64,000 nt of DNA, taken from the NCBI RefSeq assembly GCF_008630495.1, contig NZ_VWOJ01000005.1, positions 1 through 64,000 on the forward strand. The letters run 5' to 3'. A program made the position numbers and the translations under genes. Of the stretch, positions 18,511 to 26,423 are shown one piece after another; position 1 is the stretch's first letter; each line of letters starts with the position of its first letter. A model generated the notes under the pieces. It was not told where the DNA came from. It searched no databases and saw only the letters and a list, made by a program, of their open reading frames with translations. Source of the stretch: Alkalicaulis satelles (lineage in GTDB: Bacteria; Pseudomonadota; Alphaproteobacteria; Caulobacterales; Maricaulaceae).

Positions 18511-19428
18511 ATGGTCGAGCTGGTGTTTCATGATGCGTATGTCGCGGCGGGCGTGCCCGCTAGCCACCGCTTTCCCATGGGCAAGTTCAGGGCGGTGGCC
18601 GAAGAACTGGTGCGCGCCGGTCTTGTGACGGGGTGGGACGGGTTTCACCGGCCCGCCCCGGCGCCGGCGGCCTGGCTGCAGCTGGCTCACGACCCGGCCT
18701 ATGTGGATCAGGTGCTGGGCGCCGCCGTCCCGCCCCCACTCGCCCGGCGCATCGGGTTCGAGATGACGGCGTCCGTGGCCCTGCGCTCGCGGTGCGCGGT
18801 GGCGGGCACGGCTCTGGCGGCAAGACTGGCGCTGGAACATGGCGCGGCGTGCAATACCGCCGGCGGCAGCCATCACGCCGACGCGGACGGCGGGGCGGGG
18901 TTCTGCGTGTTCAATGACGTGGCGGTGGCCGCCCGGCTCCTGCTGGCCGAAGGGGCGGTGGCCCGCGTGCTGGTGATTGATCTCGACGTGCATCAGGGCG
19001 ACGGCACGGCGCGCATTTTCGAGGACGATCCGCGTGTTTTCACCCTGTCCGTCCATTGCGAGGACAACTGGCCGCGCCGCAAGGCCATGTCGGACATGGA
19101 TATCGGCCTTTCCAAAGGGACCGGCGACGACGCCTATCTCGCCGCGGCGCGCGCGGCGGTGGATGATGCGCTTGAAGCCAGCCGCCCCGATCTGGTCTTC
19201 TTCAATGCCGGGGTCGATCCCCACCGCGAGGACCGGCTCGGCCTCCTGGACCTCACCGATGCGGGGCTCGCCGCACGCGAAGCCATGGTGTTTGAAGCCT
19301 GCCTGAAACGCGGCGCGCCTGTGACAGGCGTCCTCGGCGGCGGCTATGCGCGCGATATCGAGGCTTTGGCGCGGCGCCACGCCTTGCTGCACCACGCGGC
19401 GGATGCGGCATTGAGGCGGTGGGGGTGA
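18511..19428 (+). CDS. Histone-deacetylase-family amidohydrolase
   Basis: A 305-residue zinc deacetylase of the HDAC/AcuC/acetylpolyamine amidohydrolase superfamily. The paired catalytic histidines are in GGSHHADADGGAGF (His121-His122), and the zinc ligands are Asp159 and His161 (IDLDVHQGDGT) and Asp236 (FNAGVDPHRED). Bacterial members remove acetyl groups from acetylated polyamines, proteins or small amides. Divergent transcription from the acetylornithine transcarbamylase is suggestive, but a role in deacetylating arginine intermediates is only speculation; acetylcitrulline deacetylase is normally M20-type. ATG 18511 is chosen over ATG 18463, which would overlap the divergent promoter region. 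Confidence 0.88.
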   Translation: MVELVFHDAYVAAGVPASHRFPMGKFRAVAEELVRAGLVTGWDGFHRPAPAPAAWLQLAHDPAYVDQVLGAAVPPPLARRIGFEMTASVALRSRCAVAGTALAARLALEHGAACNTAGGSHHADADGGAGFCVFNDVAVAARLLLAEGAVARVLVIDLDVHQGDGTARIFEDDPRVFTLSVHCEDNWPRRKAMSDMDIGLSKGTGDDAYLAAARAAVDDALEASRPDLVFFNAGVDPHREDRLGLLDLTDAGLAAREAMVFEACLKRGAPVTGVLGGGYARDIEALARRHALLHHAADAALRRWG

Positions 19429-19527
19429 TGCTGAAAAAACTTGTGGGACTAATTAGGCAATCTGTCTGACAGCAGATCTAATATACGTTTACAATATTGT
19501 GTGCCGACGCAATATTAATTAATGCAT

Positions 19528-20691
19528 TTATAGGGCCTCGAACGCATCAATAATTTTTTCGACGTGCGCCACAATAATTTTGAGTGTAGACACAACTTCA
19601 TGCCCGGCAAAATCCCCAGAATCATCAAAAACCACTTGGAAAAAAGGGGGAAGATCATCCTCAATATCTAAATGTATAGGAATTCCAGTGTCAAGTATTT
19701 CTCCAGTCTCTAATTTAACAAACGCACTATCTATATCTCGCATAAGATAAATCCCTTTCTTTGGGTTGATGCGCATTGTTGCTTGTACCGCTTGCCCAAA
19801 AATAAGAATGATTAATTTATGCTTATCTATAATATCTAAGTTGTGCAATCCTCGAAGAATGGAGGTGTCGCCGACTTTTGGGCTGCCTCCAGCATAAGGA
19901 TTAAAGGTTTTAAGGAGTTCCACAGCCCTATCGCCGGCACGGGTAAACTTATTTTTCTTTATTAATTCCGGAAGTGATTCCTCGTTAATCGCAATAGGGA
20001 AGTATACTCCTTTTCCATTGCCATGGTTTTTTTCTGCCATCTGCACTGCAACATGATCAAGCGCCGATCTGGCATTGTGGATCGCATCCCCAATCATAGC
20101 TGGTAATATTTCAGGAGGGGGGTGAAGCACATCTATATATCGAGTATAGTGAGAAAATGAATCTGGCTTTCTATAAACTCTATAGGGTTTGGAATTTCTA
20201 TAGTCATCTAATGTTGACTCAATTTCTTTAATATGCGACCTTGCCCTTGCAGCCTTAACCCGTGCGGAGCTTATTTGTGTGGGTATGGGCTCAGATATAG
20301 GATAAAAATCAGGGTTTTCATTGTTCTCATCGAGCTCAATTGAGCAATAATTAACGCTGTAAACCGGAGGGTAGATCAGTTCTGCAATTAATAACCCCTG
20401 AGAGTGCACTCTAATATATTTATTAAGATTATATTCGACAGCTATTGAAAAATTTCCAGATCCGTTAAGTTTTACGGGCATAGATGAAAGCTTAATCACA
20501 TATTCTGACGGAAATATAAGTACGAAATTGAAAATATTTTTCTCTTGTGTTATAAAAAGAGAGCAAGCTATATTTCGAAATATGTTTATGGCCAAACCTA
20601 TGGGAACTTCATCATATATCTTCCCGAGGCGCGGCTGAACGGTCAGTTTGCGTGATTTGTATATCAAGTTTTTTGAAAAAACTGTATCCAT
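19528..20691 (-). CDS. Orphan AT-rich protein with HEPN-like R-x4-H motif
   Basis: A 387-residue protein of unknown function. Its composition (AT-rich, many Ile/Asn/Lys codons) is wholly unlike the GC-rich flanks. The N-terminal 140 residues look like a beta-rich module. From about 143 (ARVKAARARSHIKEIE) to the end it resembles a hypothetical family with conserved GDAIHNARSALDHVA (residues 201-215) and IDKHK (288-292). Arg208-Ser-Ala-Leu-Asp-His213 has the R-x4-6-H spacing of HEPN ribonuclease domains, commonly found in toxins and phage-defence proteins. No nucleotidyltransferase antitoxin partner is adjacent. The ribosome site is weak. Confidence 0.65.
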   Translation of the reverse strand: MDTVFSKNLIYKSRKLTVQPRLGKIYDEVPIGLAINIFRNIACSLFITQEKNIFNFVLIFPSEYVIKLSSMPVKLNGSGNFSIAVEYNLNKYIRVHSQGLLIAELIYPPVYSVNYCSIELDENNENPDFYPISEPIPTQISSARVKAARARSHIKEIESTLDDYRNSKPYRVYRKPDSFSHYTRYIDVLHPPPEILPAMIGDAIHNARSALDHVAVQMAEKNHGNGKGVYFPIAINEESLPELIKKNKFTRAGDRAVELLKTFNPYAGGSPKVGDTSILRGLHNLDIIDKHKLIILIFGQAVQATMRINPKKGIYLMRDIDSAFVKLETGEILDTGIPIHLDIEDDLPPFFQVVFDDSGDFAGHEVVSTLKIIVAHVEKIIDAFEAL

Positions 20692-20861
20692 TTCAAATCA
20701 CCATTGCAGTAAAGACATGTGCGTGTGTCCTAGGAAACCCTTTTGATGCGGCACTGGAATCTAACATACAGCCTCAGATGCGCCGCAGTGGATTGTGTAA
20801 GGAATGAAGCAACCACATGCAATTTTGGCATTTTAAAAGATTATTCAATAAGATGCGACAT

Positions 20862-21020
20862 CTAACCCCGCCCCCCGCACCGTTTCGAGCAATATTTCAC
20901 CTCATCCCAGACCCGCGCCCATTTCTTGCGCCAGGTGAAGGGGCGCCCGCAGGTGGCGCAGGTCTTTTGCGGAAGATTGCTTTTGGCGACCGTCTTGCGG
21001 CGGTTTGAGCCCTTGGCCAT
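20862..21020 (-). CDS. DUF2256 zinc-ribbon microprotein
   Basis: A 52-residue ORF starting [13 protein letters not shown]. It has a C21-x2-C24 pair ([16 protein letters not shown]), then YCSKRC (Cys44, Cys48): a four-cysteine zinc ribbon with the FTWRKKWxxxWxEVKYCSxRC signature of DUF2256. Its ATG lies 3 bp after the stop of the DCC gene, so the two form one transcript. In many bacteria DUF2256 proteins occur near photolyase/cryptochrome-like or DCC genes. Function is unknown. Its small size makes it easy to miss in automated calling. Confidence 0.88.
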   Translation of the reverse strand: MAKGSNRRKTVAKSNLPQKTCATCGRPFTWRKKWARVWDEVKYCSKRCGGRG

Positions 21021-21023
21021 AGC

Positions 21024-21398
21024 TCAGCCGGTCTTGCGCCGGGCGAGGCGCTGCAGGGCGGGGCGGAAGATCAGGAAGGCGCGATAGGCGACTTCAGCGA
21101 TCCAGACGAAGGGCGGAAGGGCTGTGAGATGGCCAAGCCAGCGCCAGCCGGGCGTGGCTTTCCACAGCGCGGCGAAGGCGGCCGCGCCCGAGACCAGCGT
21201 CCCGTCCGCCCGGCGCACATGGAAGCGTTTGAGCGCCGCTTCGGGCGTGATCTCTCGAGGCGCGCTGCCCGCGCTCACATCGACAAAGCGCGCATCCGCG
21301 CCCTGGCGCTGATACAGCCCGATCTCGGCCCGGCACAGCGGGCAGGCGCCGTCAAAATACACCTCGCAGGCGGGCTGCGCAGGCGCTTCACCGGTCAT
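21024..21398 (-). CDS. DCC-family (DUF393) thiol-disulfide oxidoreductase-like protein
   Basis: A 124-residue protein with VYFDGACPLCRAEIGLY (Asp16-Gly-x-Cys19-x2-Cys22), the D-x-x-C-x-x-C signature that names the DCC family, followed by FVDVSAG and HVRRADGTLVSGAAAFAALW. A hydrophobic segment near 95-115 (LTALPPFVWIAEVAYRAFLI) may attach it to the membrane. The start at 21398 has AGGAAA just upstream on the minus strand; an ATG at 21416 is the alternative. It precedes DUF2256 by 3 bp and diverges from the renalase-like gene. Confidence 0.87.
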   Translation of the reverse strand: MTGEAPAQPACEVYFDGACPLCRAEIGLYQRQGADARFVDVSAGSAPREITPEAALKRFHVRRADGTLVSGAAAFAALWKATPGWRWLGHLTALPPFVWIAEVAYRAFLIFRPALQRLARRKTG

Positions 21399-21464
21399 TT
21401 GCGTTTCCTGTCGCATAGGGTCACACATAGGGCGCACTCGTGGCCAGGAAATGGAAAGCGCCCA

Positions 21465-22451
21465 ATGCTCGCAGCGGTCATCGGAGCAGGACTGGCCGGC
21501 GCCGCCGCGGCGCGCGCCCTGGCCGCAGCGGGCGCGGACGTCATCCTGTTCGACAAGGGGCGCGGGCCGGGCGGGCGGCTGTCCACCCGCCGCGCCGAGA
21601 CCCCGCTGGGGCCGGTGCGCATCGATCACGGCGCCCAGTTCGTCACCGCCGAAACCCCCGCCTTCCAGGCCCTGCTGGACGAGGCCGAAGCCGCAGGCGC
21701 GGCGCAGGTCTGGGACGCGCGCCTGGTCTCCATCGACCGCTCGGGCGGGGTGGAGGCACTGCGCCCCAAGCCGCGCTGGATCGGGACGGGGGGCATGAAC
21801 GCGCTGGTGCGCACCGCGCTGGCGGGGTTCGACGTGCGCTTTGGCGCGCGCGCCCAGCGCCTCACCGGCGGGCCTGGCGCCTGGCTCATTCATTTCGACG
21901 ACGCGCGCATTGAAGGCCCGTTCGAACGCGTGGCCATCACCCTGCCGCCCGAACAGCTCATCGATCTGCTCGCCCGCTCCGACGCCGATTTCTCCGGCCT
22001 CATCGCCGAAGCCCGCGCTGCGCGCATCGGCCCCTGCTGGACGGTGATGGGCGTGCATGAGGCCGCGTTCGATCCCGCCTTTGACGGCGCCCAGATGCTG
22101 GGCGGGGCGATCCGCTGGATGGCGCGCATGAATGCCCGCCCCGGTCTGGACGGCCCCGAATGCTGGGTGCTGCAGGCCTCGCCGGACTGGTCGCGCGCGT
22201 TTCTGGAGGATGAGCCGGAAACCGTGGCGCGGCGTTTGAGCGAGGAGGCCTTCATCCGCTTCGGCCTGCCGGAGGCCGTCTGGCGGCGCGCCCATCGCTG
22301 GCGCTATGCGCTGGTGGAGGCCGCGCCGGGATCGCCCTCCGCGCTGGATGCGTCTGCCACGCTGGGCGTGGGCGGCGACTGGCGCCTGGGCCCGCGCGCG
22401 GAGTTCGCCTGGACGTCCGGGCTGGCGCTGGGCGCAGCGCTGGCGGCTTGA
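21465..22451 (+). CDS. Renalase-like FAD/NAD(P)-dependent oxidoreductase
   Basis: A 328-residue flavoprotein. VIGAGLAGAAAARAL (residues 5-19) is the FAD Rossmann loop, FDKGRGPGGRLSTRR the second FAD contact with the R-G-x-G-G-R motif, and HGAQFVTA the third. The C-terminal LGVGGDWRLGPRAEFAWTSG is the usual final FAD strand. The amine-oxidase/renalase group oxidises reduced-nicotinamide isomers or amines; the substrate here is unknown. It is divergent from DCC/DUF2256, a neighbourhood commonly seen with photolyase-type genes, although no photolyase is in the window. Confidence 0.82.
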   Translation: MLAAVIGAGLAGAAAARALAAAGADVILFDKGRGPGGRLSTRRAETPLGPVRIDHGAQFVTAETPAFQALLDEAEAAGAAQVWDARLVSIDRSGGVEALRPKPRWIGTGGMNALVRTALAGFDVRFGARAQRLTGGPGAWLIHFDDARIEGPFERVAITLPPEQLIDLLARSDADFSGLIAEARAARIGPCWTVMGVHEAAFDPAFDGAQMLGGAIRWMARMNARPGLDGPECWVLQASPDWSRAFLEDEPETVARRLSEEAFIRFGLPEAVWRRAHRWRYALVEAAPGSPSALDASATLGVGGDWRLGPRAEFAWTSGLALGAALAA

Positions 22452-22488
22452 GCCTTGCCAGAGCCGGTGTCAGCCGGTAAGACGGGGC

Positions 22489-22503
22489 GTAACATTATAA
22501 CAC
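22489..22503 (+). promoter_or_regulatory. Possible Zur operator upstream of the zinc uptake genes
   Basis: GTAACATTATAACAC lies 25 bp before the ZIP start codon. It matches most of the alphaproteobacterial Zur pattern GTAATGTTATAACATTAC as I recall it, including an intact TTATAACA core. The left half-site is imperfect. Confidence 0.35.
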
Positions 22504-22527
22504 TCTTCTGATGGAAAGGCGGCGCGG

Positions 22528-23511
22528 GTGGGTCCGGTCGGTTCGGCATTGATCTTCGCAGCGCTGATGGCGGGCGCGGTGGCGCTGGCCCTGGTGATGG
22601 CGTTGAGCGCAGCCGGCTTCACCCGCCGTCATGCGCCGCTCTTCGCCGCGTTTGCGGGCGGGCTGATCGTCACCCTGGCGGTGGTGGAGATGATTCCCGC
22701 CGCCTTTGCGCAAAGCGCTTACGGGCCGTGGCTGGTGCTGGCCGGTTTTGCTGGCGGGTTTTTGCTGCAGGGGCTGACCGGCGGATCGGCGGGCGCGGCC
22801 GCGGCGAAAGCCGGCACGGGCCGAGGGCGCGCTGCTGCGCTGGCGGCGGTGGCGGCGCTGGCGATCCACTCGGCGCTGGACGGGGTGGTGTTCGCGGTGG
22901 CCCATGCGGTGGACCCGGCGCTGGCCGCTGGGGCGGCTGTGGGCCTCATCCTACACCAGGCGCCGGTGGCGGTGGTGTGCTTCCTTCTCCTGCAGCGCGC
23001 AGGCCTGTCCGACCGCATGGCCGCCCTTACGGGCTTCGCCGCAGCCGGGCTGACGGCCTCCATCGCCTCCATAAGCGCTGCGCCCTTCGCCGCTACGCTC
23101 GACATGGCGGTGCTGGGCGTCTTGATGGCGCTGGTGGCCGGGCTGCTCCTGCATGTGGGCGCGGCCCATCTGTTAAGCGAGGCGTTCGCTTCGGGCGTGG
23201 TGCGCGGCGGAGGCGCGGTGTTTGCAGGCGCAGGCGCGGGCGCGCTCATGCTCATGGCTCATGTCCATGATCATGATCACGCCCATGGCGACGCCGCCCA
23301 TGCCGCGCCGCATCACCATCACGGCCATCATTTCGGCCATCCTCGCACCCACGATCATGAGCACGGGCATGACCATGATCATGCGGATGGCGCGCGCCAC
23401 AATCACGCCCATGATCATGATCACGATGACCGGCGCGGACATCATCAACTCGGCCATGACCGCCATGGTCATGACCATCGCCATCATCCGGAGGAGGAGC
23501 CTTCACCATGA
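22528..23511 (+). CDS. ZIP-family metal transporter with histidine-rich tail
   Basis: A 327-residue membrane protein with about eight hydrophobic segments up to residue 250. ALAIHSALDG (about 110-119) and LILHQAPVAVV (about 140-150) are the paired TM4/TM5 metal-binding motifs of ZIP transporters. The last 80 residues are an extreme His/Asp tract (HDHDHAHGD, HHHHGHH) likely to capture zinc. The start is GTG 22528 with GGAAAGG upstream. The stop overlaps the ZrgA-like ATG by 4 bp. I infer zinc import across the inner membrane. Confidence 0.8.
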   Translation: MGPVGSALIFAALMAGAVALALVMALSAAGFTRRHAPLFAAFAGGLIVTLAVVEMIPAAFAQSAYGPWLVLAGFAGGFLLQGLTGGSAGAAAAKAGTGRGRAAALAAVAALAIHSALDGVVFAVAHAVDPALAAGAAVGLILHQAPVAVVCFLLLQRAGLSDRMAALTGFAAAGLTASIASISAAPFAATLDMAVLGVLMALVAGLLLHVGAAHLLSEAFASGVVRGGGAVFAGAGAGALMLMAHVHDHDHAHGDAAHAAPHHHHGHHFGHPRTHDHEHGHDHDHADGARHNHAHDHDHDDRRGHHQLGHDRHGHDHRHHPEEEPSP

Positions 23512-24197
23512 CCGCTTTGCGACTGACCGCTCTGGCTGCTGTTCTGTCCATGGGGGCCGCCCCGGCGGCGCTGGGCGATGAAACCCATCGCCAGCTGGGC
23601 GCCCATGTCCATGGCGCGGCGGAGCTTGACGCCGCCATCGACCGCGAGAGCGGCGCGGCGCTCGTGGTGCTGTCGGGCGCGGCGTATAATTTCTTCGGCT
23701 TCGAGCGCGCGCCGGCCAGCGATGGGGAACGCGCGGTGATCGACGCGGCCTATGAGGCTTTCGCGCGCGTTCCGGTGGCCTTCCCGGCGGCGGCGGGCTG
23801 CACCCTTACCGATGCTGAGATCGAAGGCGTGCGCGGCGGCCACGGCCATGACCACGGCCACCAGCATGATCACGGGCATGAGCACGGCCCCGATCACAGC
23901 CATCACCATGGCGATGATCACGGCCACGGCCATGACCACGGCGATGAGCACGGCCACAGCCACAGCCACAGCCACAGCCATGATCATTCCCACGATGACG
24001 GGCGCTATGACGGCCATAGCGATATGGTGGTGAGCTGGACCTTCGCCTGCGAGGCGCCGGCGCGCGCCGGCCAGCTGGACGCATCAGGCGTGTTCGAGGC
24101 GTTCGGACATCTGGAGCGTCTGCAGGCGAGTTTCACCGACGGGCGGGCCGCCGTCACGCGCACCCTGACCGCCCGCAGTGCGGTGATCGCACCGTAA
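23508..24197 (+). CDS. ZrgA-like (DUF2796) periplasmic zinc-binding protein
   Basis: A 229-residue exported protein. A signal peptide (about 1-23) is followed by QLGAHVHGAAELDAAIDRES and SGAAYNFFGFERAP, the DUF2796 signature, then a 55-residue His/Asp/Gly stretch (about 107-165) and a closing WTFACEAP strand with a Cys paired to an earlier AGCTL. Vibrio ZrgA is the periplasmic receptor of a zinc ABC importer. Here the partner is a ZIP transporter, overlapping by 4 bp, and no ABC genes follow. The low-complexity repeat is prone to length change. Confidence 0.87.
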   Translation: MTALRLTALAAVLSMGAAPAALGDETHRQLGAHVHGAAELDAAIDRESGAALVVLSGAAYNFFGFERAPASDGERAVIDAAYEAFARVPVAFPAAAGCTLTDAEIEGVRGGHGHDHGHQHDHGHEHGPDHSHHHGDDHGHGHDHGDEHGHSHSHSHSHDHSHDDGRYDGHSDMVVSWTFACEAPARAGQLDASGVFEAFGHLERLQASFTDGRAAVTRTLTARSAVIAP

Positions 24198-24261
24198 CGC
24201 ACACGCACCTGTTACAGGCGCGGGCTTGAAGACGGAGACCGGCGCGCGCATCTTGCCCGGC

Positions 24262-24780
24262 ATGATGCGCGCGTTTTTCTTGTGTCTGATCGTGTCGGCG
24301 GCAGCCGCCCTGGCCGGCGCTGAATCGCGCGCAGGTGAATATCGCGATCTGATCTGGCACGACCTCCTGCCCGAGGGCGAGGCCGAGCGTATCGCCCGCC
24401 TGCAGCAAATGCAGGCCGTGGAGTTCGGCTTCAATCATTTCGGCACCGACCAGATGCCGCAATTGCGCACCTTCAACGTGGTCGAGGAGCTGGACGGCGA
24501 GCGGGTGCGCATCGCCGGCTTCGTGCTGCCGTTTGATTTCGCCGCCTCGGGCGAGGTGTCGCGCTTCCTTCTGGTGCCTTTTATCGGCGCCTGCATCCAC
24601 GTGCCGCCGCCCCCGCCCAATCAACTCATCTATGTGCAGGCCGACCCTTCGGTGAATGTGCGCGGTATGTGGGATCCTGTGTTCGCTGAAGGCGTGATGC
24701 GCACACGCCGCCAGGACACAGATCTGGCTGACAGCGCCTACACGCTGGAGCTGACGGCGCTTCACCCCTACCGCAATTGA
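24262..24780 (+). CDS. DUF3299 exported protein
   Basis: A 172-residue protein with an N-terminal signal segment (MMRAFFLCLIVSAAAALAGA) and the DUF3299 body: IWHDLLPEGE, LDGERVRIAGFVLPFDF, FLLVPFIGACIHVPPPPPNQLIYV. The Cys-Ile-His-Val-Pro loop resembles a metal or disulfide site. It commonly accompanies ZrgA-type zinc uptake genes, which fits its place as third gene here. A TTG at 24226 is the longest start, but the signal peptide favours ATG 24262 or 24265; no strong ribosome site distinguishes them. Confidence 0.8.
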   Translation: MMRAFFLCLIVSAAAALAGAESRAGEYRDLIWHDLLPEGEAERIARLQQMQAVEFGFNHFGTDQMPQLRTFNVVEELDGERVRIAGFVLPFDFAASGEVSRFLLVPFIGACIHVPPPPPNQLIYVQADPSVNVRGMWDPVFAEGVMRTRRQDTDLADSAYTLELTALHPYRN

Positions 24781-25157
24781 TGACCTGAAGCTGAATGGGT
24801 CCGCCCCGATTGTGGCGGGTCCGCGGCGGCAATTCCTCATTCCCGAACGATTGGGGCCGCACTTGCCCGCCAGATTGAGTCTCAAGGTGGCGGGCGTGCT
24901 GATTTGAACGGCTCCGGTTTCTCCCCCCGATGGCGCCTTTCCCGGCGCGCCCGCCGCCTCCTGAAAGGATCGGACGCCGCCTAGCACGCGCCTTGCGGGG
25001 TCTGGTCCGGGGCTCGCCTCGAGTGTGCCAGCGCGGCACGCTTTCGTCAGAGGGGGGCGATCGAGCGCCAGCGCGGCCTCGAGGCGGGTCCCACCTTCCT
25101 CGTCCATCAGCGCCTTGCCCGCTGGCCAGACCGGCCCGGCGGGCGTATGCCAGCGCC
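24781..25157. other. Gene-free stretch with one strong hairpin
   Basis: No convincing reading frame lies here on either strand. A hairpin at 24865-24895 pairs GCCCGCCA with TGGCGGGC, and inside it TTGAG with CTCAA around one base. I cannot match the region to SRP RNA, RNase P RNA, 6S RNA or a known riboswitch. It may be an sRNA, an attenuator or a processing site for the zinc operon transcript. Confidence 0.4.
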
Positions 25158-25814
25158 ATGACCCTGACGCCTGAGGCCGCAGAGGCCTTCATCCGCACCC
25201 ATACCCGCATCGCCAGCGCTCCGCTGACGCCCGAACTGCGCTTTCATCTCGCCGACGAGACGGTGGAGATCTGGTCGCAGACCGAAGAGGCGCTGGGCGG
25301 GATGGGCCTGCCGCCGCCTTTCTGGGCTTTCGCCTGGGCGGGCGGGCAGGCGCTGGCGCGCTATGTGATGGATCACCCTGACATGGTGGCGGGCGCTCAT
25401 GTGCTCGATTTCGCCTGCGGCTGCGGCATTGCCGGAATCGGCGCCGCGCGCGCCGGGGCGCGCCGGGTGGACGCCAGCGAGATCGACGCCTTCGCCGTGG
25501 CCGCCACGCGCCTCAACGCCGCGCTCAATGGGGCCAACCTGGAGGCGGCGCTGGGCGATGTGGTGGGCGAGGATGCGGGATGGGACGTGGTGCTGGCCGG
25601 CGACGTGTTCTACGAGGCGCCCGGTGCGGCGCGCATCGCAGACTGGCTCGCCCGCCTGCATGCGCGCGGCGCCAGGGTGCTTATCGGCGATCCTGGCCGC
25701 ACCTTCCTGCCCAAGACAAAGCTCGAGGCGCTGGCGCGCTATGACACGCCGGTCTCTCGCGATCTGGAGGATCGCGATGTGCGCCTGGCGCAGGTCTGGC
25801 GCTTTGCCGGCTGA
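25158..25814 (+). CDS. METTL20/ETFB-lysine-methyltransferase-like class I methyltransferase
   Basis: A 218-residue SAM-dependent methyltransferase. PPPFWAFAWAGGQALARYV (about 54-72) precedes the SAM loop VLDFACGCGIAGIGAARAGA, then DASEIDAFA, and DVVLAGDVFYE replaces the usual catalytic-loop motif; DPGRTFLP follows. This order is that of the METTL20 group, which methylates lysines of the electron-transfer flavoprotein beta subunit and has bacterial homologues. Ribosomal-protein L11 methyltransferase annotation is common but less apt. ATG 25158 gives the family length; upstream in-frame codons would add sequence with no similarity. Confidence 0.8.
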   Translation: MTLTPEAAEAFIRTHTRIASAPLTPELRFHLADETVEIWSQTEEALGGMGLPPPFWAFAWAGGQALARYVMDHPDMVAGAHVLDFACGCGIAGIGAARAGARRVDASEIDAFAVAATRLNAALNGANLEAALGDVVGEDAGWDVVLAGDVFYEAPGAARIADWLARLHARGARVLIGDPGRTFLPKTKLEALARYDTPVSRDLEDRDVRLAQVWRFAG

Positions 25815-25869
25815 GTACGAACGGGCGAAAACTCTTTCACACCCGAATGAATCAGCAAATGGTCGCATC

Positions 25870-26316
25870 ATGGCCCGTGTTCGCGCCGTAGACCGGCGGC
25901 TGTTTTTGCTGATTGAAATCGCGGCCCGGCGCCTGAGCCGGGACGCTGACCAGCGTTTGCGCGCCAGCGCCGGGGTCAGCGCCAGCCAGTCGGCCGTATT
26001 ATTCCTGCTCTTGCGCCGGGGCGAGCGGCGCATGGGCGCCATTGGCGAAGTGCTGGCGCTGGGCGCGCCGGCGGTGACCGGCCTGGTCACGCGCATGGAG
26101 GAGGCGGGCCTGGTCACCCGCCGGCGCGATGTGAAGGACCGGCGCGGCGCGCTGGTCGCCCTCACCGAAGCGGGACGCCATGCCGCCGAACAGGCCGATG
26201 CGGTCTTGCGCGCCTTCAATGCCGAGCTGGACGAGCGCCTGGGCGACGAGGCCGCCGACACCCTGTATGATGCGCTCACCCGGCTGGCCGCCGACGCACC
26301 CGACGCGTCCCGATAA
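25870..26316 (+). CDS. MarR-family transcriptional regulator
   Basis: A 148-residue winged-helix regulator. The helices RLSRDADQRLRASAGVSASQ lead into the DNA-reading unit (IGEVLALGAPAVTGLVTRME) and the wing VTRRRDVKDRRGALVALTEAG, whose D-x-R-x3 turn is diagnostic. A C-terminal dimerisation helix follows. It lies 55 bp after the methyltransferase and about 105 bp before gltD. The regulated genes and ligand are unknown. The ribosome site is weak. Confidence 0.88.
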   Translation: MARVRAVDRRLFLLIEIAARRLSRDADQRLRASAGVSASQSAVLFLLLRRGERRMGAIGEVLALGAPAVTGLVTRMEEAGLVTRRRDVKDRRGALVALTEAGRHAAEQADAVLRAFNAELDERLGDEAADTLYDALTRLAADAPDASR

Positions 26317-26368
26317 AGCGGACCTTGCGCCGGTTGCGGATTTTTGCTGCAATGCAATAAGTCCGGAC

Positions 26369-26384
26369 ATTTGTGCAGACAAAT
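26369..26384 (+). promoter_or_regulatory. Inverted repeat upstream of gltD
   Basis: ATTTGT and ACAAAT around GCAG, 40 bp before the chosen gltD start. It could be an operator for the adjacent MarR protein or a chance palindrome. Confidence 0.3.
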
Positions 26385-26423
26385 CTGCGCCAGGCCGAAC
26401 CGGCGGCGGGTGAGGAGACGCGT

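Noticed and set aside
20817-21008. 63-codon plus-strand frame next to the DCC gene
   Set aside because: It is antisense to the DUF2256 gene, which has a conserved cysteine pattern and operon spacing.
23173-23487. Met/Val-rich antisense frame over the His-rich tail of the ZIP gene
   Set aside because: Its composition is the mirror of CAT/GAT histidine-aspartate codons (ATG/ATC), not a membrane protein.
24154-25107. 317-codon minus-strand frame in the longest spacer
   Set aside because: Its C-terminal half runs antisense through the DUF3299 gene, and no ribosome site or motif is seen in the rest.
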